From contig NW_026527269.1 in NCBI RefSeq assembly GCF_022682495.2, positions 124,001-188,000 on the forward strand: a stretch of 64,000 bases of DNA. Direction: 5' to 3'. This DNA is from Desmodus rotundus. Its lineage: Eukaryota > Chordata > Mammalia > Chiroptera > Phyllostomidae. Below the pieces are notes generated by a model. That model was not told the origin of the DNA. It worked only from the letters and a program-made list of their open reading frames with translations, and searched no databases. How positions within the stretch are numbered: position 1 is the first letter of the stretch; each line of letters starts with the position of its first letter. Below are positions 25,431-39,140 of this stretch, in pieces. The translations under genes were made by a program, and so were the position numbers.

Positions 25431-28400
25431 ATGCAGTAACCAAGGCAACCGTATCCTTGGAAACCGTATCCTAGGAAACCGCTCTTCTCAGGAGGCCATT
25501 GTGCTCAGAACCCGCACCACAAGATTCTAGATCCTGACACACCGCATTCTAGAATGCAGTAACCAAGGCAACCGTGTCCTTGGAAACCGTATCCTATGAA
25601 ACCGCTTATCTCAGGAGGCCGTTGTGCTCAGAACCCGCACCACAAGATTCTAGATCCTGACACACCGCATTCTAGAATGCAGTAACCAAGGCAACCGTAT
25701 CCTTGGAAACCGTATCCTAGGAAACGGCTTACTCTGGAGGCCATTGTGCTCAGAACCCGCACCACAAGATTCTAGATCCTGACACACCGCATTCTAGAAT
25801 GCAGTATCCAAGGCAACCGTATCCTTGGAAACCGTATCCTAGGAAACCGCTTATCTCAGGAGGCCATTGTGCTCAGAACCCGCACCACAACGTTCTAGAT
25901 CCTGACACACCGCATTCTAGAATGCAGTATCCAAGGCAACCGTATCCTTGGAAACCGTATCCTAGGAAACCGCTTATCTCAGGAGGCCATTGTGCTCAGA
26001 ACGCGAACCACAAGATTCTAGATCCTGACACACCGCATTCTAGAATGCAGTAACCAAGGCAACCGTATCCTTGGAAACCGTATCCTAGGAAACCGCTTAT
26101 CTCAGGAGGCCATTGTGCTCAGAACGCGAACCACAAGATTTAGATCCTGACACACCGCATTCTAGAATGCAGTATCCAAGGCAACCGTATCCTTGGAAAC
26201 TGTATCCTAGGAAACCGCTTATCTCAGGAGGCCATTGTGCTCAGAACGCGAACCACAAGATTCTAGATCCTGACACACCGCATTCTAGAATGCAGTATCC
26301 AAGGCAACCGTATCCTCGGAAACCGTATCCTAGGAAACCGCTTATCTCAGGAGGCAATTGCGCTCAGAACCCGCACCACAAGATTCTAGATCCTGACACA
26401 CCGCATTCTAGAATGCAGTAACCAAGGCAACCGTATCCTTGGAAACCGTATCCTAGGAAACCGCTTATCTCAGGAGGCCGATGTACTCAGAACCCGCACC
26501 ACAAGATTCTAGATCCTCACACACCGCATTCTAGACGCCGTATCCAAGGCAACCATATCCTTGGAAACCGTATCATAGGAACCGCTTATCTCAGGAGGCC
26601 ATTGTGCTCAGAACCCGCACCACAAGATTCTATATCCTGACACACCGCATTCTAGAATGCAGTAACCAAGGCACCGTATCCTTGGAAAACGTATCCTAGG
26701 AAACCGCTTATCTCAGGAGGCCGTTGTGCTCAGAACCCGCACCACGAGATTCTAGATCCTGACACACCGCATTCTAGAATGCAGTAACCAAGGCAACCGT
26801 ATCCTTGGAAACCGTATCCTAGGAAACCGCTTATCTCAGGAGGCCGTTGTGCTCAGAACCCGCACCACAAGATTCTAGATCCTGACACACCGCATTCTAG
26901 AATGCAGTAACCAAGGCAACCGTATCCTTGGAAACCGTATCCTAGGAAACCGCTTATCTCAGGAGGCCGTTGTGCTCAGAATCGGCACCACAAGATTCTA
27001 GATCCTGACACACCGCATTCTAGAATGCAGTATCCAAGGCAACCGTATCCTTGGAAACCGTATCCTAGGAAACCGCTTATCTCAGGAGGCCGTTGTGCTC
27101 AGAATCGGCACCACAAGATTCTAGATCCTGACACACCGCATTCTAGAATGCAGTAACCAAGGCAACCGTATCCTTGGAAACCGTATCCTAGGAAACCGCT
27201 TATCTCAGGAGGCCGTTGTGCTCAGAACCCGCACCACAAGATTCTAGATCCTGACACACCGCATTCTAGAATGCAGTAACCAAGGCACCGTATCATTGGA
27301 AACCGTATCCTAGGAAACGGCTTACCCTGGAGGCCATTGTGCTCAGAACCCGCAACACAAGATTCTAGATCCTGACACACCGCATTCTAGAATGCAGTAT
27401 GCAAGGCAACCGTATCCTTGGAAACCGTATCCTAGGAAACCGCTTATATCAGGAGGCCATTGTGCTCAGAACCCGCACCACAAGATTCTAGATCCTGACA
27501 CACAGCATTCTAGAAGGCAGTATCCAAGGCAACCGTATCCTTGGAAACCGTATCCTAGGAAACCGCTTATCTCAGGAAGCCGTTGTGCTCAGAACCCGCA
27601 ACACAAGATTCTAGATCCTGACACACCGCATTCCAGAATGCAGTATCCAAGGCAACCGTATCCTTGGAAACCGTATCCTAGGAAACCGCTTATCTCAGGA
27701 GGCCATTGTGCTCAGAACCCGCACCACAAGATTCTAGATCCCGACACACCGCATTCTAGAATGCAGTAACCAAGGCAACCGTATCCTTGGAAACCGTATC
27801 CTAGGAAACCGCTTATCTCAGGAGGACGTTGTGCTCAGAACCGGCACCACAAGATTCTAGATCCCGCCACACCGCATTCTAGAATGCAGTAACCAAGGCA
27901 ACCGTATCCTTGGAAACCGTATCCTAGGAAACCGCTTATCTCAGGAGGCCATTGTGCTCAGAACACGCACCACAAGATTCTAGATCCTGACACACCGCAT
28001 TCTAGAATGCAGTAACCAAGGCACCGTATCCTTGGAAACCGTATCCTAGGAAACGGCTTACCCTGGAGGCCATTGTGCTCAGAACCCGCAACACAAGATT
28101 CTAGATCCTGACACACCGCATTCTAGAATGCAGTATCCAAGGCAACCGTATCCTTGGAAACCGTATCCTAGGAAACCGCTTACTCTGGAGACGATTGTGC
28201 TCAGAACCCGTCCCACAAGATTCTAGATCCTGTTACACCATATTCTAGAACACCGTATCCAAGGCAACCGTATCCTTGGAAACCATATCCAAGAAACCAC
28301 TTATCTCTGGAGACCATTATTTTCAGAATCTGTTCCCAAGATTCTAGATCCTGACACACCGCATTCTAGAATGCAGTATCCAAGGCAACCGTATCCTTGG

Positions 28401-29967
28401 AAACCGTATCCTAGGAAACCGCTTATCTCAGGAGGCCATTGTGCTCAGAACCCGCACCACAAGGTTCTAGATCCTGACACACCGCATTCTAGAATGCAGT
28501 AACCAAGGCAACCGTATCCTTGGAAACCGTATCCTAGGAAACCACTTATCTCAGGAGGCCATTGTGCTCAGAACCCGCACCAGAAGATTCTAGACCCTGA
28601 CACACCGCATTCTAGAATGCAGTATCCAAGGCAACCGTATCATTGGAAACCGTATCCTAGGAAACGGCTTACTCTGGAGGCCATTGTGCTCAGAACCCGC
28701 AACACAAGATTCCAGATCCTGACACACCGTATTCTAGAATGCAGTATCCAAGGCAACCGTATCCTTGGATACCTTATCCTAGGAAACCGCTTATCTCAGG
28801 AGGCCGTTGTGCTCAGAACCCGCACCACAAGATTCTAGATCCTGACACACCGCATTCTAGAATGCAGTAACCAAGGCAACCGTATCCTTGGAAACCGTAT
28901 CCTAGGAAACCGCTTATCTCAGGAGGCTATTGTGCTCAGAACCCGCACCACAAGATTCTAGATCCTCACACACCGCATTCTAGAATGCAGTATCCAAGGC
29001 AACCATATCCTTGCAAACCGTATCCTAGGAAACCGCTTATCTCAGGAAGCCATCGTGCTCAGAACCCGCACCACAAGATTCTAGATCCTGACACACCGCA
29101 TTCTAGAATGCAGTAACCAAGGCAACCGTATCCTTGGAAACCGTATCCTAGGAAACGGCTTACTCTAGAGGCCATTGTGCTCAGAACCCGCACCACAAGA
29201 TTCCAGATCCTGACACACCGTATTCTAGAATTCAGTATCCAAGGCAACCGTATCTTTGGAAACCTTATCCTAGGAAACCGCTTATCTCCGGAGGCCATTG
29301 TGCTCAGAACCCGCACCACAAGATTCTAGATCCTTACACACCGCATTCTAGAATGCAGTATCCAAGGCAACCGTATCCTTTTAAACCTTATCCTAGGAAA
29401 CCGCTTATCTCAGGAGGCCATTGTGCTCAGAACCCGCACCACAAGATTCTAGATCCTGACACACCGCATTCTAGAATGCAGTATCCAAGGCAACCGTATC
29501 CTTGGAAACCGTATCCTAGAAAACCACTTATCTCAGGAGGCCATTGTGCTCAGAACCCGCACCACAAGATTCTAGATCCTGACACACCGCATTCTAGAAT
29601 GCAGTATCCAAGGCAACCGTATCCTTGGAAACCGTATCCTAGGAAACCGCTTATCTCAGGAGGCCATTGTGCTCAGAAACCGCACCACAAGATTCTAGAT
29701 CCTGACACACCGCATTCTAGAATGCAGTAACCAAGGCAACCGTATCCTTGGAAACCGTATCCTAGGAAACCGCTTATCTCAGGAGGCCATTGTGCTCAGA
29801 ACCCGCACCACAAGATTCTAGATCCTGACACACCGCATTCTAGAATGCAGTATCCAAGGCAACCGTATCCTTGGAAACCTTATCCTAGGAAACCGCTTAT
29901 CTCAGGAGGCCATTGTGCTCAGAACGCGAACCACAAGATTCTAGATCCTGACACACCGCATTCTAGA
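25431..29967 (+). repeat. Higher-order repeat B, copy B2 (4537 bp)
   Basis: This is the second tandem copy of B. Private differences from B1 are few: CAACGTTCTAG near 25889, GCGAACCACAAG near 26001, GTATCATTGG near 27293, and GAATTCAG at 29228, which removes an ATG and creates the only GAATTC site I noticed. After 29967 the order switches back to A. Confidence 0.85.
28229..28349 (+). repeat. Diverged monomer Dv1 in B2, alone
   Basis: It is the 4537-bp-displaced copy of the unit at 23692 and appears identical to it. As in B1, the diverged pair Dv2-Dv3 is absent and a standard monomer follows. Confidence 0.85.
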
Positions 29968-32900
29968 ATGCAGTATCCAAGGCAACCGTATCCTTGGAAA
30001 CCGTATCCCTGGAAACCGCTTATCTCAGGAGGCAATTGCGCTCAGAACCCGCACCAAAAGATTCTAGATCCTGACACACCGCATTCTAGAATGCAGTAAC
30101 CAAGGCAACCGTATCCTTGGAAACCGTATCCTAGGAAACCGCTTATCTCAGGAGGCCATTGTGCTCAGAACCCGCACCAGAAGATTCTAGACCCTGACAC
30201 ACCGCATTCTAGAATGCAGTATCCAAGGCAACCGTATCCTTGGAAACCGTATCCTATGAAACCGCTTATCTCAGGAGGCCATTGTGCTCAGAACCCGCAC
30301 CACAAGATTCTAGATCCTGACACACCGCATTCTAGAATGCAGTAACCAAGGCAACCGTATCCTTGGAAACCGTATCCTAGGAAACCGCTTATCTCAGGAG
30401 GCCATTGTGCTCAGAACCCGCACCACAAGATTCTAGACCCTGACACACCGCATTCTAGAATGCAGTATCCAAGGCAACCGTATCCTTGGAAACCGTATCC
30501 TAGGAAACCGCTTATCTCAGGAGGCCATTGTGCTCAGAACCCGCACCACAAGATTCTAGACCCTGACACACCGCATTCTGGAATGCAGTATCCAATGCAA
30601 CCGTATCCTTGGAAACCGTATCCTAGGAAACCGCTTATCTCAGGAGGCCATTGTGCTCAGAACCCGCACCACAAGATTCTAGATCCTGACACACCGCATT
30701 CTAGAATGCAGTAACCAAGGCAACCGTATCCTTGGAAACCGTATCCTAGGAAACGGCTTACTCTGGAGGCCATTGTGCTCAGAACCCGCACCACAAGGTT
30801 CTAGATCCTGACACACCGCATTCTAGAATGCAGTATCCAAGGCAACCGTATCCTTGGAAACCGTATCCTAGGAAACCGCTTATCTCAGGAGGCCATTGTG
30901 CTCAGAACCCGCACCACAAGATTCTAGACCCTGACACACCGCATTCTAGAATGCAGTATCCAACGCAACCGTATCCTTGGAAACGGTATCCTAGGAAACC
31001 GCTTATCTCAGGAGGCCGTTGTGCTCAGAACCCGCACCACAAGATTCTAGATCCTGACACACCGCATTCTAGAATGCAGTATCCAAGGCAACCGTATCAT
31101 TGGAAACCGTATCCTAGGAAACGGCTTACTCTGGAGGCCATTGTGCTCAGAACCCGCAACACAAGATTCCAGATCCTGACACACCGTATTCTAGAATGCA
31201 GTATCCAAGGCAACCGTATACTTGCATACCTTATCCTAGGAAACCGCTTATCTCAGGAGGCCGTTGTGCTCAAAACCCGCACCACAAGATTCTAGATCCT
31301 GACACACCGCATTCTAGAATGCAGTAACCAAGGCAACCGTATCCTTGGAAACCGTATCCTAGGAAACCGCTTATCTCAGGAGGGTATTGTGCTCAGAACC
31401 CGCACCACAAGATTCTAGATCCTCACACACCGCATTCCAGAATGCAGTAACCAAGGCAACCGTATCCTTGGAAACCGTATCCTAGGAAACGGCTTACTCT
31501 GGAGGCCATTGTGCTCAGAACCCGCACCACAAGATTCTAGATCCTGACACACCGCATTCTAGAATGCAGTATCCAAGGCAACCGTATCCTTGGAAACCGT
31601 ATCCTAGGAAACCGCTTATCTCAGGAGGCCATTGTGCTCAGAACCCGCACCACAAGATTCTAGATCCTGACACACCGCATTCTAGAATGCAGTAACCAAG
31701 GCAACCGTATCCTTGGAAACCGTATCCTAGGAAACGGCTTACTCTAGAGGCCATTGTGCTCAGAACCCGCACCACAAGATTCCAGATCCTGACACACCGT
31801 ATTCTAGAATGCAGTATCCAAGGCAACCGTATCTTTGGAAACCTTATCCTAGGAAACCGCTTATCTCCGGAGGCCATTGTGCTCAGAACCCGCACCACAA
31901 GATTCTAGATCCTGACACACCGCATTCTAGAATGCAGTATCCAAGGCAACCGTATCCTTGGAAACCTTATCCTAGGAAACCGCTTATCTCAGGATGCCAT
32001 TGTGCTCAGAACCCGCACCACAAGATTCTAGATCCTGACACACCGCATTCTAGAATGCAGTATCCAAGGCAACCGTATCCTTGGAAACCGTATCCTAGGA
32101 AACCGCTTATCTCAGGAGGCCATTGTGCTCAGAACCCGCACCACAAGATTCTAGATCCTGACACACCGCATTCTACAATGCAGTATCCAAGGCAACCGTA
32201 TATTGGAAACCGTATCCTAGGAAACCGCTTATCTCAGGAGGCCATTGTGCTCAGAAACCGCACCACAAGATTCTAGATCCTGACACACCGCATTCTAGAA
32301 TGCAGTAACCAAGGCAACCGTATCCTTGGAAACCGTATCCTAGGAAACCGCTTATCTCAGGAGGCCATTGTGCTCAGAACCCGCACCACAAGATTCTAGA
32401 TCCTGACACACCGCATTCTAGAATACAGTATCCAAGGCAACCGTATCCTTGGAAACCGTATCCTAGGAAACCGCTTATCTCAGGAGGCCATTGTGCTCAG
32501 AACGCGAACCACAAGATTTAGATCCTGACACACCGCATTCTAGAATGCAGTATCCAAGGCAACCGTATCCTTGGAAACCGTATCCTAGGAAACCGCTTAT
32601 CTCAGGAGGCAATTGCGCTCAGAACCCGCACCACAAGATTCTAGATCCTGACACACCGCATTCTAGAATGCAGTAACCAAGGCAACCGTATCCTTGGAAA
32701 CCGTATCCTAGGAAACCGCTTATCTCAGGAGGCCATTGTGCTCAGAACCCGCACCAGAAGATTCTAGACCCTGACACACCGCATTCTAGAATGCAGTATC
32801 CAAGGCAACCGTATCCTTGGAAACCGTATCCTATGAAACCGCTTATCTCAGGAGGCCATTGTGCTCAGAACCCGCACCACAAGATTCTAGATCCTGACAC

Positions 32901-35900
32901 ACCGCATTCTAGAATGCAGTAACCAAGGCAACCGTATGCTTGAAAACCGTATCCTAGGAAACCGCTTATCTCAGGAGGCCATTGTGCTCAGAACCCGCAC
33001 CACAAGATTCTAGACCCTGACACACCGCATTCTAGAATGCAGTATCCAAGGCCATCGTATCCTTGGAAACCGTATCCTAGGAAACCGCTTATCTCAGGAG
33101 GCCATTGTGCTCAGAACCCGCACCACAGGATTCTAGATCCTGACACACAGCATTCTAGAATGCAGTATCCAAGGCATCCGTATCATTGGAAACCGTATCC
33201 TAGTAAACGGCTTACTCTGGAGGCCATTGTGCTCAGAACCAGCACCACAAGATTCCAGATCCTGACACACCGTATTCTAGAATGCAGTATCCAAGGCAAC
33301 CGTATCCTTGGAAACCTTATCCTAGGAAACCGCTTATCTCAGGAGGCCGTTGTGCTCAGAACCCGCACCACAAGATTCTAGATTCTGACACACCGCATTC
33401 TAGAATGCAGTAACCAAGGCAACCGTATCCTTGGAAACCGTATCCTAGGAAACCGCTTATCTCAGGAGGCTATTGTGCTCAGAACCCGCACCACAAGATT
33501 CTAGATCCTGACACACCGCATTCTAGAATGCAGTAACCAAGGCAACCGTATCCTTGGAAACCGTATCCTAGGAAACCGCTCTTCTCAGGAGGCCATTGTG
33601 CTCAGAACCCGCACCACAAGATTCTAGATCCTGACACACCGCATTCTAGAATGCAGTAACCAAGGCAACCGTGTCCTTGGAAACCGTATCCTATGAAACC
33701 GCTTATCTCAGGAGGCCGTTGTGCTCAGAACCCGCACCACAAGATTCTAGATCCTGACACACCGCATTCTAGAATGCAGTAACCAAGGCAACCGTATCCT
33801 TGGAAACCGTATCCTAGGAAACGGCTTACTCTGGAGGCCATTGTGCTCAGAACCCGCACCACAAGATTCTAGATCCTGACACACCGCATTCTAGAATGCA
33901 GTATCCAAGGCAACCGTATCCTTGGAAACCGTATCCTAGGAAACCGCTTATCTCAGGAGGCCATTGTGCTCAGAACCCGCACCACAAGGTTCTAGATCCT
34001 GACACACCGCATTCTAGAATGCAGTATCCAAGGCAACCGTATCCTTGGAAACCGTATCCTAGGAAACCGCTTATCTCAGGAGGCCATTGTGCTCAGAACG
34101 CGAACCACAAGATTCTAGATCCTGACACACCGCATTCTAGAATGCAGTAACCAAGGCAACCGTATCCTTGGAAACCGTATCCTAGGAAACCGCTTATCTC
34201 AGGAGGCCATTGTGCTCAGAACGCGAACCACAAGATTTAGATCCTGACACACCGCATTCTAGAATGCAGTATCCAAGGCAACCGTATCCTTGGAAACTGT
34301 ATCCTAGGAAACCGCTTATCTCAGGAGGCCATTGTGCTCAGAACGCGAACCACAAGATTCTAGATCCTGACACACCGCATTCTAGAATGCAGTATCCAAG
34401 GCAACCGTATCCTCGGAAACCGTATCCTAGGAAACCGCTTATCTCAGGAGGCAATTGCGCTCAGAACCCGCACCACAAGATTCTAGATCCTGACACACCG
34501 CATTCTAGAATGCAGTAACCAAGGCAACCGTATCCTTGGAAACCGTATCCTAGGAAACCGCTTATCTCAGGAGGCCGATGTACTCAGAACCCGCACCACA
34601 AGATTCTAGATCCTCACACACCGCATTCTAGACGCCGTATCCAAGGCAACCATATCCTTGGAAACCGTATCATAGGAACCGCTTATCTCAGGAGGCCATT
34701 GTGCTCAGAACCCGCACCACAAGATTCTATATCCTGACACACCGCATTCTAGAATGCAGTAACCAAGGCACCGTATCCTTGGAAAACGTATCCTAGGAAA
34801 CCGCTTATCTCAGGAGGCCGTTGTGCTCAGAACCCGCACCACGAGATTCTAGATCCTGACACACCGCATTCTAGAATGCAGTAACCAAGGCAACCGTATC
34901 CTTGGAAACCGTATCCTAGGAAACCGCTTATCTCAGGAGGCCGTTGTGCTCAGAACCCGCACCACAAGATTCTAGATCCTGACACACCGCATTCTAGAAT
35001 GCAGTAACCAAGGCAACCGTATCCTTGGAAACCGTATCCTAGGAAACCGCTTATCTCAGGAGGCCGTTGTGCTCAGAATCGGCACCACAAGATTCTAGAT
35101 CCTGACACACCGCATTCTAGAATGCAGTATCCAAGGCAACCGTATCCTTGGAAACCGTATCCTAGGAAACCGCTTATCTCAGGAGGCCGTTGTGCTCAGA
35201 ATCGGCACCACAAGATTCTAGATCCCGACACACCGCATTCTAGAATGCAGTAACCAAGGCAACCGTATCCTTGGAAACCGTATCCTAGGAAACCGCTTAT
35301 CTCAGGAGGCCGTTGTGCTCAGAACCCGCACCACAAGATTCTAGATCCTGACACACCGCATTCTAGAATGCAGTAACCAAGGCACCGTATCCTTGGAAAC
35401 CGTATCCTAGGAAACGGCTTACCCTGGAGGCCATTGTGCTCAGAACCCGCAACACAAGATTCTAGATCCTGACACACCGCATTCTAGAATGCAGTATGCA
35501 AGGCAACCGTATCCTTGGAAACCGTATCCTAGGAAACCGCTTATATCAGGAGGCCATTGTGCTCAGAACCCGCACCACAAGATTCTAGATCCTGACACAC
35601 AGCATTCTAGAAGGCAGTATCCAAGGCAACCGTATCCTTGGAAACCGTATCCTAGGAAACCGCTTATCTCAGGAAGCCGTTGTGCTCAGAACCCGCAACA
35701 CAAGATTCTAGATCCTGACACACCGCATTCCAGAATGCAGTATCCAAGGCAACCGTATCCTTGGAAACCGTATCCTAGGAAACCGCTTATCTCAGGAGGC
35801 CATTGTGCTCAGAACCCGCACCACAAGATTCTAGATCCCGACACACCGCATTCTAGAATGCAGTAACCAAGGCAACCGTATCCTTGGAAACCGTATCCTA

Positions 35901-36446
35901 GGAAACCGCTTATCTCAGGAGGACGTTGTGCTCAGAACCGGCACCACAAGATTCTAGATCCCGCCACACCGCATTCTAGAATGCAGTAACCAAGGCAACC
36001 GTATCCTTGGAAACCGTATCCTAGGAAACCGCTTATCTCAGGAGGCCATTGTGCTCAGAACCCGCACCACAAGATTCTAGATCCTGACACACCGCATTCT
36101 AGAATGCAGTAACCAAGGCACCGTATCCTTGGAAACCGTATCCTAGGAAACGGCTTACCCTGGAGGCCATTGTGCTCAGAACCCGCAACACAAGATTCTA
36201 GATCCTGACACACCGCATTCTAGAATGCAGTATCCAAGGCAACCGTATCCTTGGAAACCGTATCCTAGGAAACCGCTTACTCTGGAGACGATTGTGCTCA
36301 GAACCCGTCCCACAAGATTCTAGATCCTGTTACACCATATTCTAGAACACCGTATCCAAGGCAACCGTATCCTTGGAAACCATATCCAAGAAACCACTTA
36401 TCTCTGGAGACCATTATTTTCAGAATCTGTTCCCAAGATTCTAGAT
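29968..36446 (+). repeat. Repeat of A plus B sequence at a distance of 12,634 bp
   Basis: This segment matches 17333-23812 monomer by monomer: 30460 to 17825, 31638 to 19003, 33037 to 20403, 34210 to 21576, 35489 to 22855. The offset is 12,635 bp at the start and 12,634 bp from about 32515 on, where a C is lost (AGATTTAGATCC). It therefore copies both A3 and the beginning of B1, showing that A and B can be amplified as one larger unit. Confidence 0.8.
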
Positions 36447-36690
36447 CCTGACACACCACATTCTAGAACGCCGTATGCAAGGCAACCGTATTCTTGGAGT
36501 CCGTATCCTAGGAAACCGCGTATTCCTGTAGACTATTATTCTCTCAACCCGACCAACAATATTCTAGATCCTGACACACCACATTCTAGAACACCGTGTC
36601 CACGGCAACTGTATCCTGGAAACCCTATCCTAGGAAACCGCTTACTCTAGAGACCATAGAGCTCAGAACCCGTCCCACAAGATGCAAGAT
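36326..36690 (+). repeat. Diverged monomer block Dv1-Dv2-Dv3, simplest form
   Basis: Dv1 (36326-36446) is followed by Dv2 (36447-36569; GAACGCCG, TTCTTGGAGTCC, GCGTATTCCTGTAGAC, CCGACCAACAAT) and Dv3 (36570-36690; GTGTCCACGGCAACTG, CCTATCCTAGG, TCTAGAGACCATAGAGC, AGATGCAAGATCC). Dv2 is the most diverged monomer in the window. Here the TAGAGACCATAGAGC segment occurs once; later copies of the block have it twice. Confidence 0.85.
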
Positions 36691-37079
36691 CCTGACACAC
36701 CGCATTCTAGAATGCAGTATCCAAGGCAACCGTATCCTTGGAAACCGTATCCTAGGAAACCGCTTATCTCAGGAGGCCGTTGTGCTCAGAACCCGCACCA
36801 CAAGATTCTAGATCCTGACACACCGCATTCTAGAATGCAGTAACCAAGGCAACCGTATCCTTGGAAACCGTATCCTAGGAAACCGCTTATCTCAGGAGGC
36901 CATTGTGCTCAGAACCCGCACCACAAGATTCTAGATCCTGACACACCGCATTCTAGAATACAGTATCCAAGGCAACCGTATCCTTGGAAACCGTATCCTA
37001 GGAAACCGCTTATCTCAGGAGGCCATTGTGCTCTGAACGCGAACCACAAGATTTAGATCCTGACACACCGCATTCTAGA

Positions 37080-37938
37080 ATGCAGTATCCAAGGCAACCG
37101 TATCCTTGGAAACCGTATCCTAGGAAACCGCTTATCTCAGGAGGCAATTGCGCTCAGAACCCGCACCACAAGATTCTAGATCCTGACACAACGCATTCTA
37201 GAATGCAGTAACCAAGGCAACCGTATTCTTGGAAACCTTATCCTAGGAAACCGCTTATCTCAGGAGGCCATTGTGCTCAGAACCCGCACCAGAAGATTCT
37301 AGACCCTGACACACCGCATTCTAGAATGCAGTATCCAAGGCAACCGTATCCTTGGAAACCGTATCCTATGAAACCGCTTATCTCAGGAGGCCATTGTGCT
37401 CAGAACCCGCACCACAAGATTCTAGATCCTGACACACCGCATTCTAGAATGCAGTAACCAAGGCAACCGTATCCTTGGAAACCGTATCCTAGGAAACCGC
37501 TTATCTCAGGAGGCAATAGCGCTCAGAACCCGCACCACAAGATTCTAGATCCTGACACAACGCATTCTAGAATGCAGTAACCAAGGCAACCGTATTCTTG
37601 GAAACCTTATCCTAGGAAACCGCTTATCTCAGGAGGCCATTGTGCTCAGAACCCGCACCAGAAGATTCTAGACCCTGACACACCGCATTCTAGAATGCAG
37701 TATCCAAGGCAACCGTATCCTTGGAAACCGTATCCTATGAAACCGCTTATCTCAGGAGGCCATTGTGCTCAGAACCCGCACCACAAGATTCTAGATCCTG
37801 ACACACCGCATTCTAGAATGCAGTAACCAAGGCACCGTATCCTTGGAAACCGTATCCTAGGAAACGGCTTACCCTGGAGGCCATTGTGCTCAGAACCCGC
37901 AACACAAGATTCTAGATCCTGACACACCGCATTCTAGA
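37080..37938 (+). repeat. 368-bp local duplication with a hybrid monomer
   Basis: The pair of monomers TAACC/GTATTCTTGG and TATCC/CCTATGAAA at 37203-37447 returns at 37571-37815. Between them, the monomer at 37448 starts like a TAACC consensus unit but ends with CAATAGCGCTC and CCTGACACAACGC, as does the unit at 37080 (CAATTGCGCTC, ACACAACGC). The exchange point therefore lies inside a monomer. At 37816 the order jumps to the GCACCG/CGGCTTACCCTGG monomer otherwise found at 35366. Confidence 0.75.
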
Positions 37939-38775
37939 ATGCAGTATGCAAGGCAACCGTATCCTTGGAAACCGTATCCTAGGAAACCGCTTATATCAGG
38001 AGGCCATTGTGCTCAGAACCCGCACCACAAGATTCTAGATCCTGACACACAGCATTCTAGAAGGCAGTATCCAAGGCAACCGTATCCTTGGAAACCGTAT
38101 CCTAGGAAACCGCTTATCTCAGGAAGCCGTTGTGCTCAGAACCCGCAACACAAGATTCTAGATCCTGACACACCGCATTCCAGAATGCAGTATCCAAGGC
38201 AACCGTATCCTTGGAAACCGTATCCTAGGAAACCGCTTATCTCAGGAGGCCATTGTGCTCAGAACCCGCACCACAAGATTCTAGATCCCGACACACCGCA
38301 TTCTAGAATGCAGTAACCAAGGCAACCGTATCCTTGGAAACCGTATCCTAGGAAACCGCTTATCTCAGGAGGACGTTGTGCTCAGAACCGGCACCACAAG
38401 ATTCTAGATCCCGCCACACCGCATTCTAGAATGCAGTAACCAAGGCAACCGTATCCTTGGAAACCGTATCCTAGGAAACCGCTTATCTCAGGAGGCCATT
38501 GTGCTCAGAACCCGCACCACAAGATTCTAGATCCTGACACACCGCATTCTAGAATGCAGTAACCAAGGCACCGTATCCTTGGAAACCGTATCCTAGGAAA
38601 CGGCTTACCCTGGAGGCCATTGTGCTCAGAACCCGCAACACAAGATTCTAGATCCTGACACACCGCATTCTAGAATGCAGTATCCAAGGCAACCGTATCC
38701 TTGGAAACCGTATCCTAGGAAACCGCTTACTCTGGAGACGATTGTGCTCAGAACCCGTCCCACAAGATTCTAGAT

Positions 38776-39140
38776 CCTGTTACACCATATTCTAGAACAC
38801 CGTATCCAAGGCAACCGTATCCTTGGAAACCATATCCAAGAAACCACTTATCTCTGGAGACCATTATTTTCAGAATCTGTTCCCAAGATTCTAGATCCTG
38901 ACACACCACATTCTAGAACGCCGTATGCAAGGCAACCGTATTCTTGGAGTCCGTATCCTAGGAAACCGCGTATTCCTGTAGACTATTATTCTCTCAACCC
39001 GACCAACAATATTCTAGATCCTGACACACCACATTCTAGAACACCGTGTCCACGGCAACTGTATCCTGGAAACCCTATCCTAGGAAACCGCTTACTCTAG
39101 AGACCATAGAGCTCAGAACCCGTCCCACAAGATGCAAGAT
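38776..39140 (+). repeat. Diverged block Dv1-Dv2-Dv3, with duplicated Dv3 tail
   Basis: The block has the same order as at 36326, displaced by 2450 bp. It is followed by one extra 123-bp unit, so that TCTAGAGACCATAGAGC occurs near 39096 and again near 39219. The second occurrence reads CAGAAACCGTCCC where the first reads CAGAACCCGTCCC. Confidence 0.85.
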
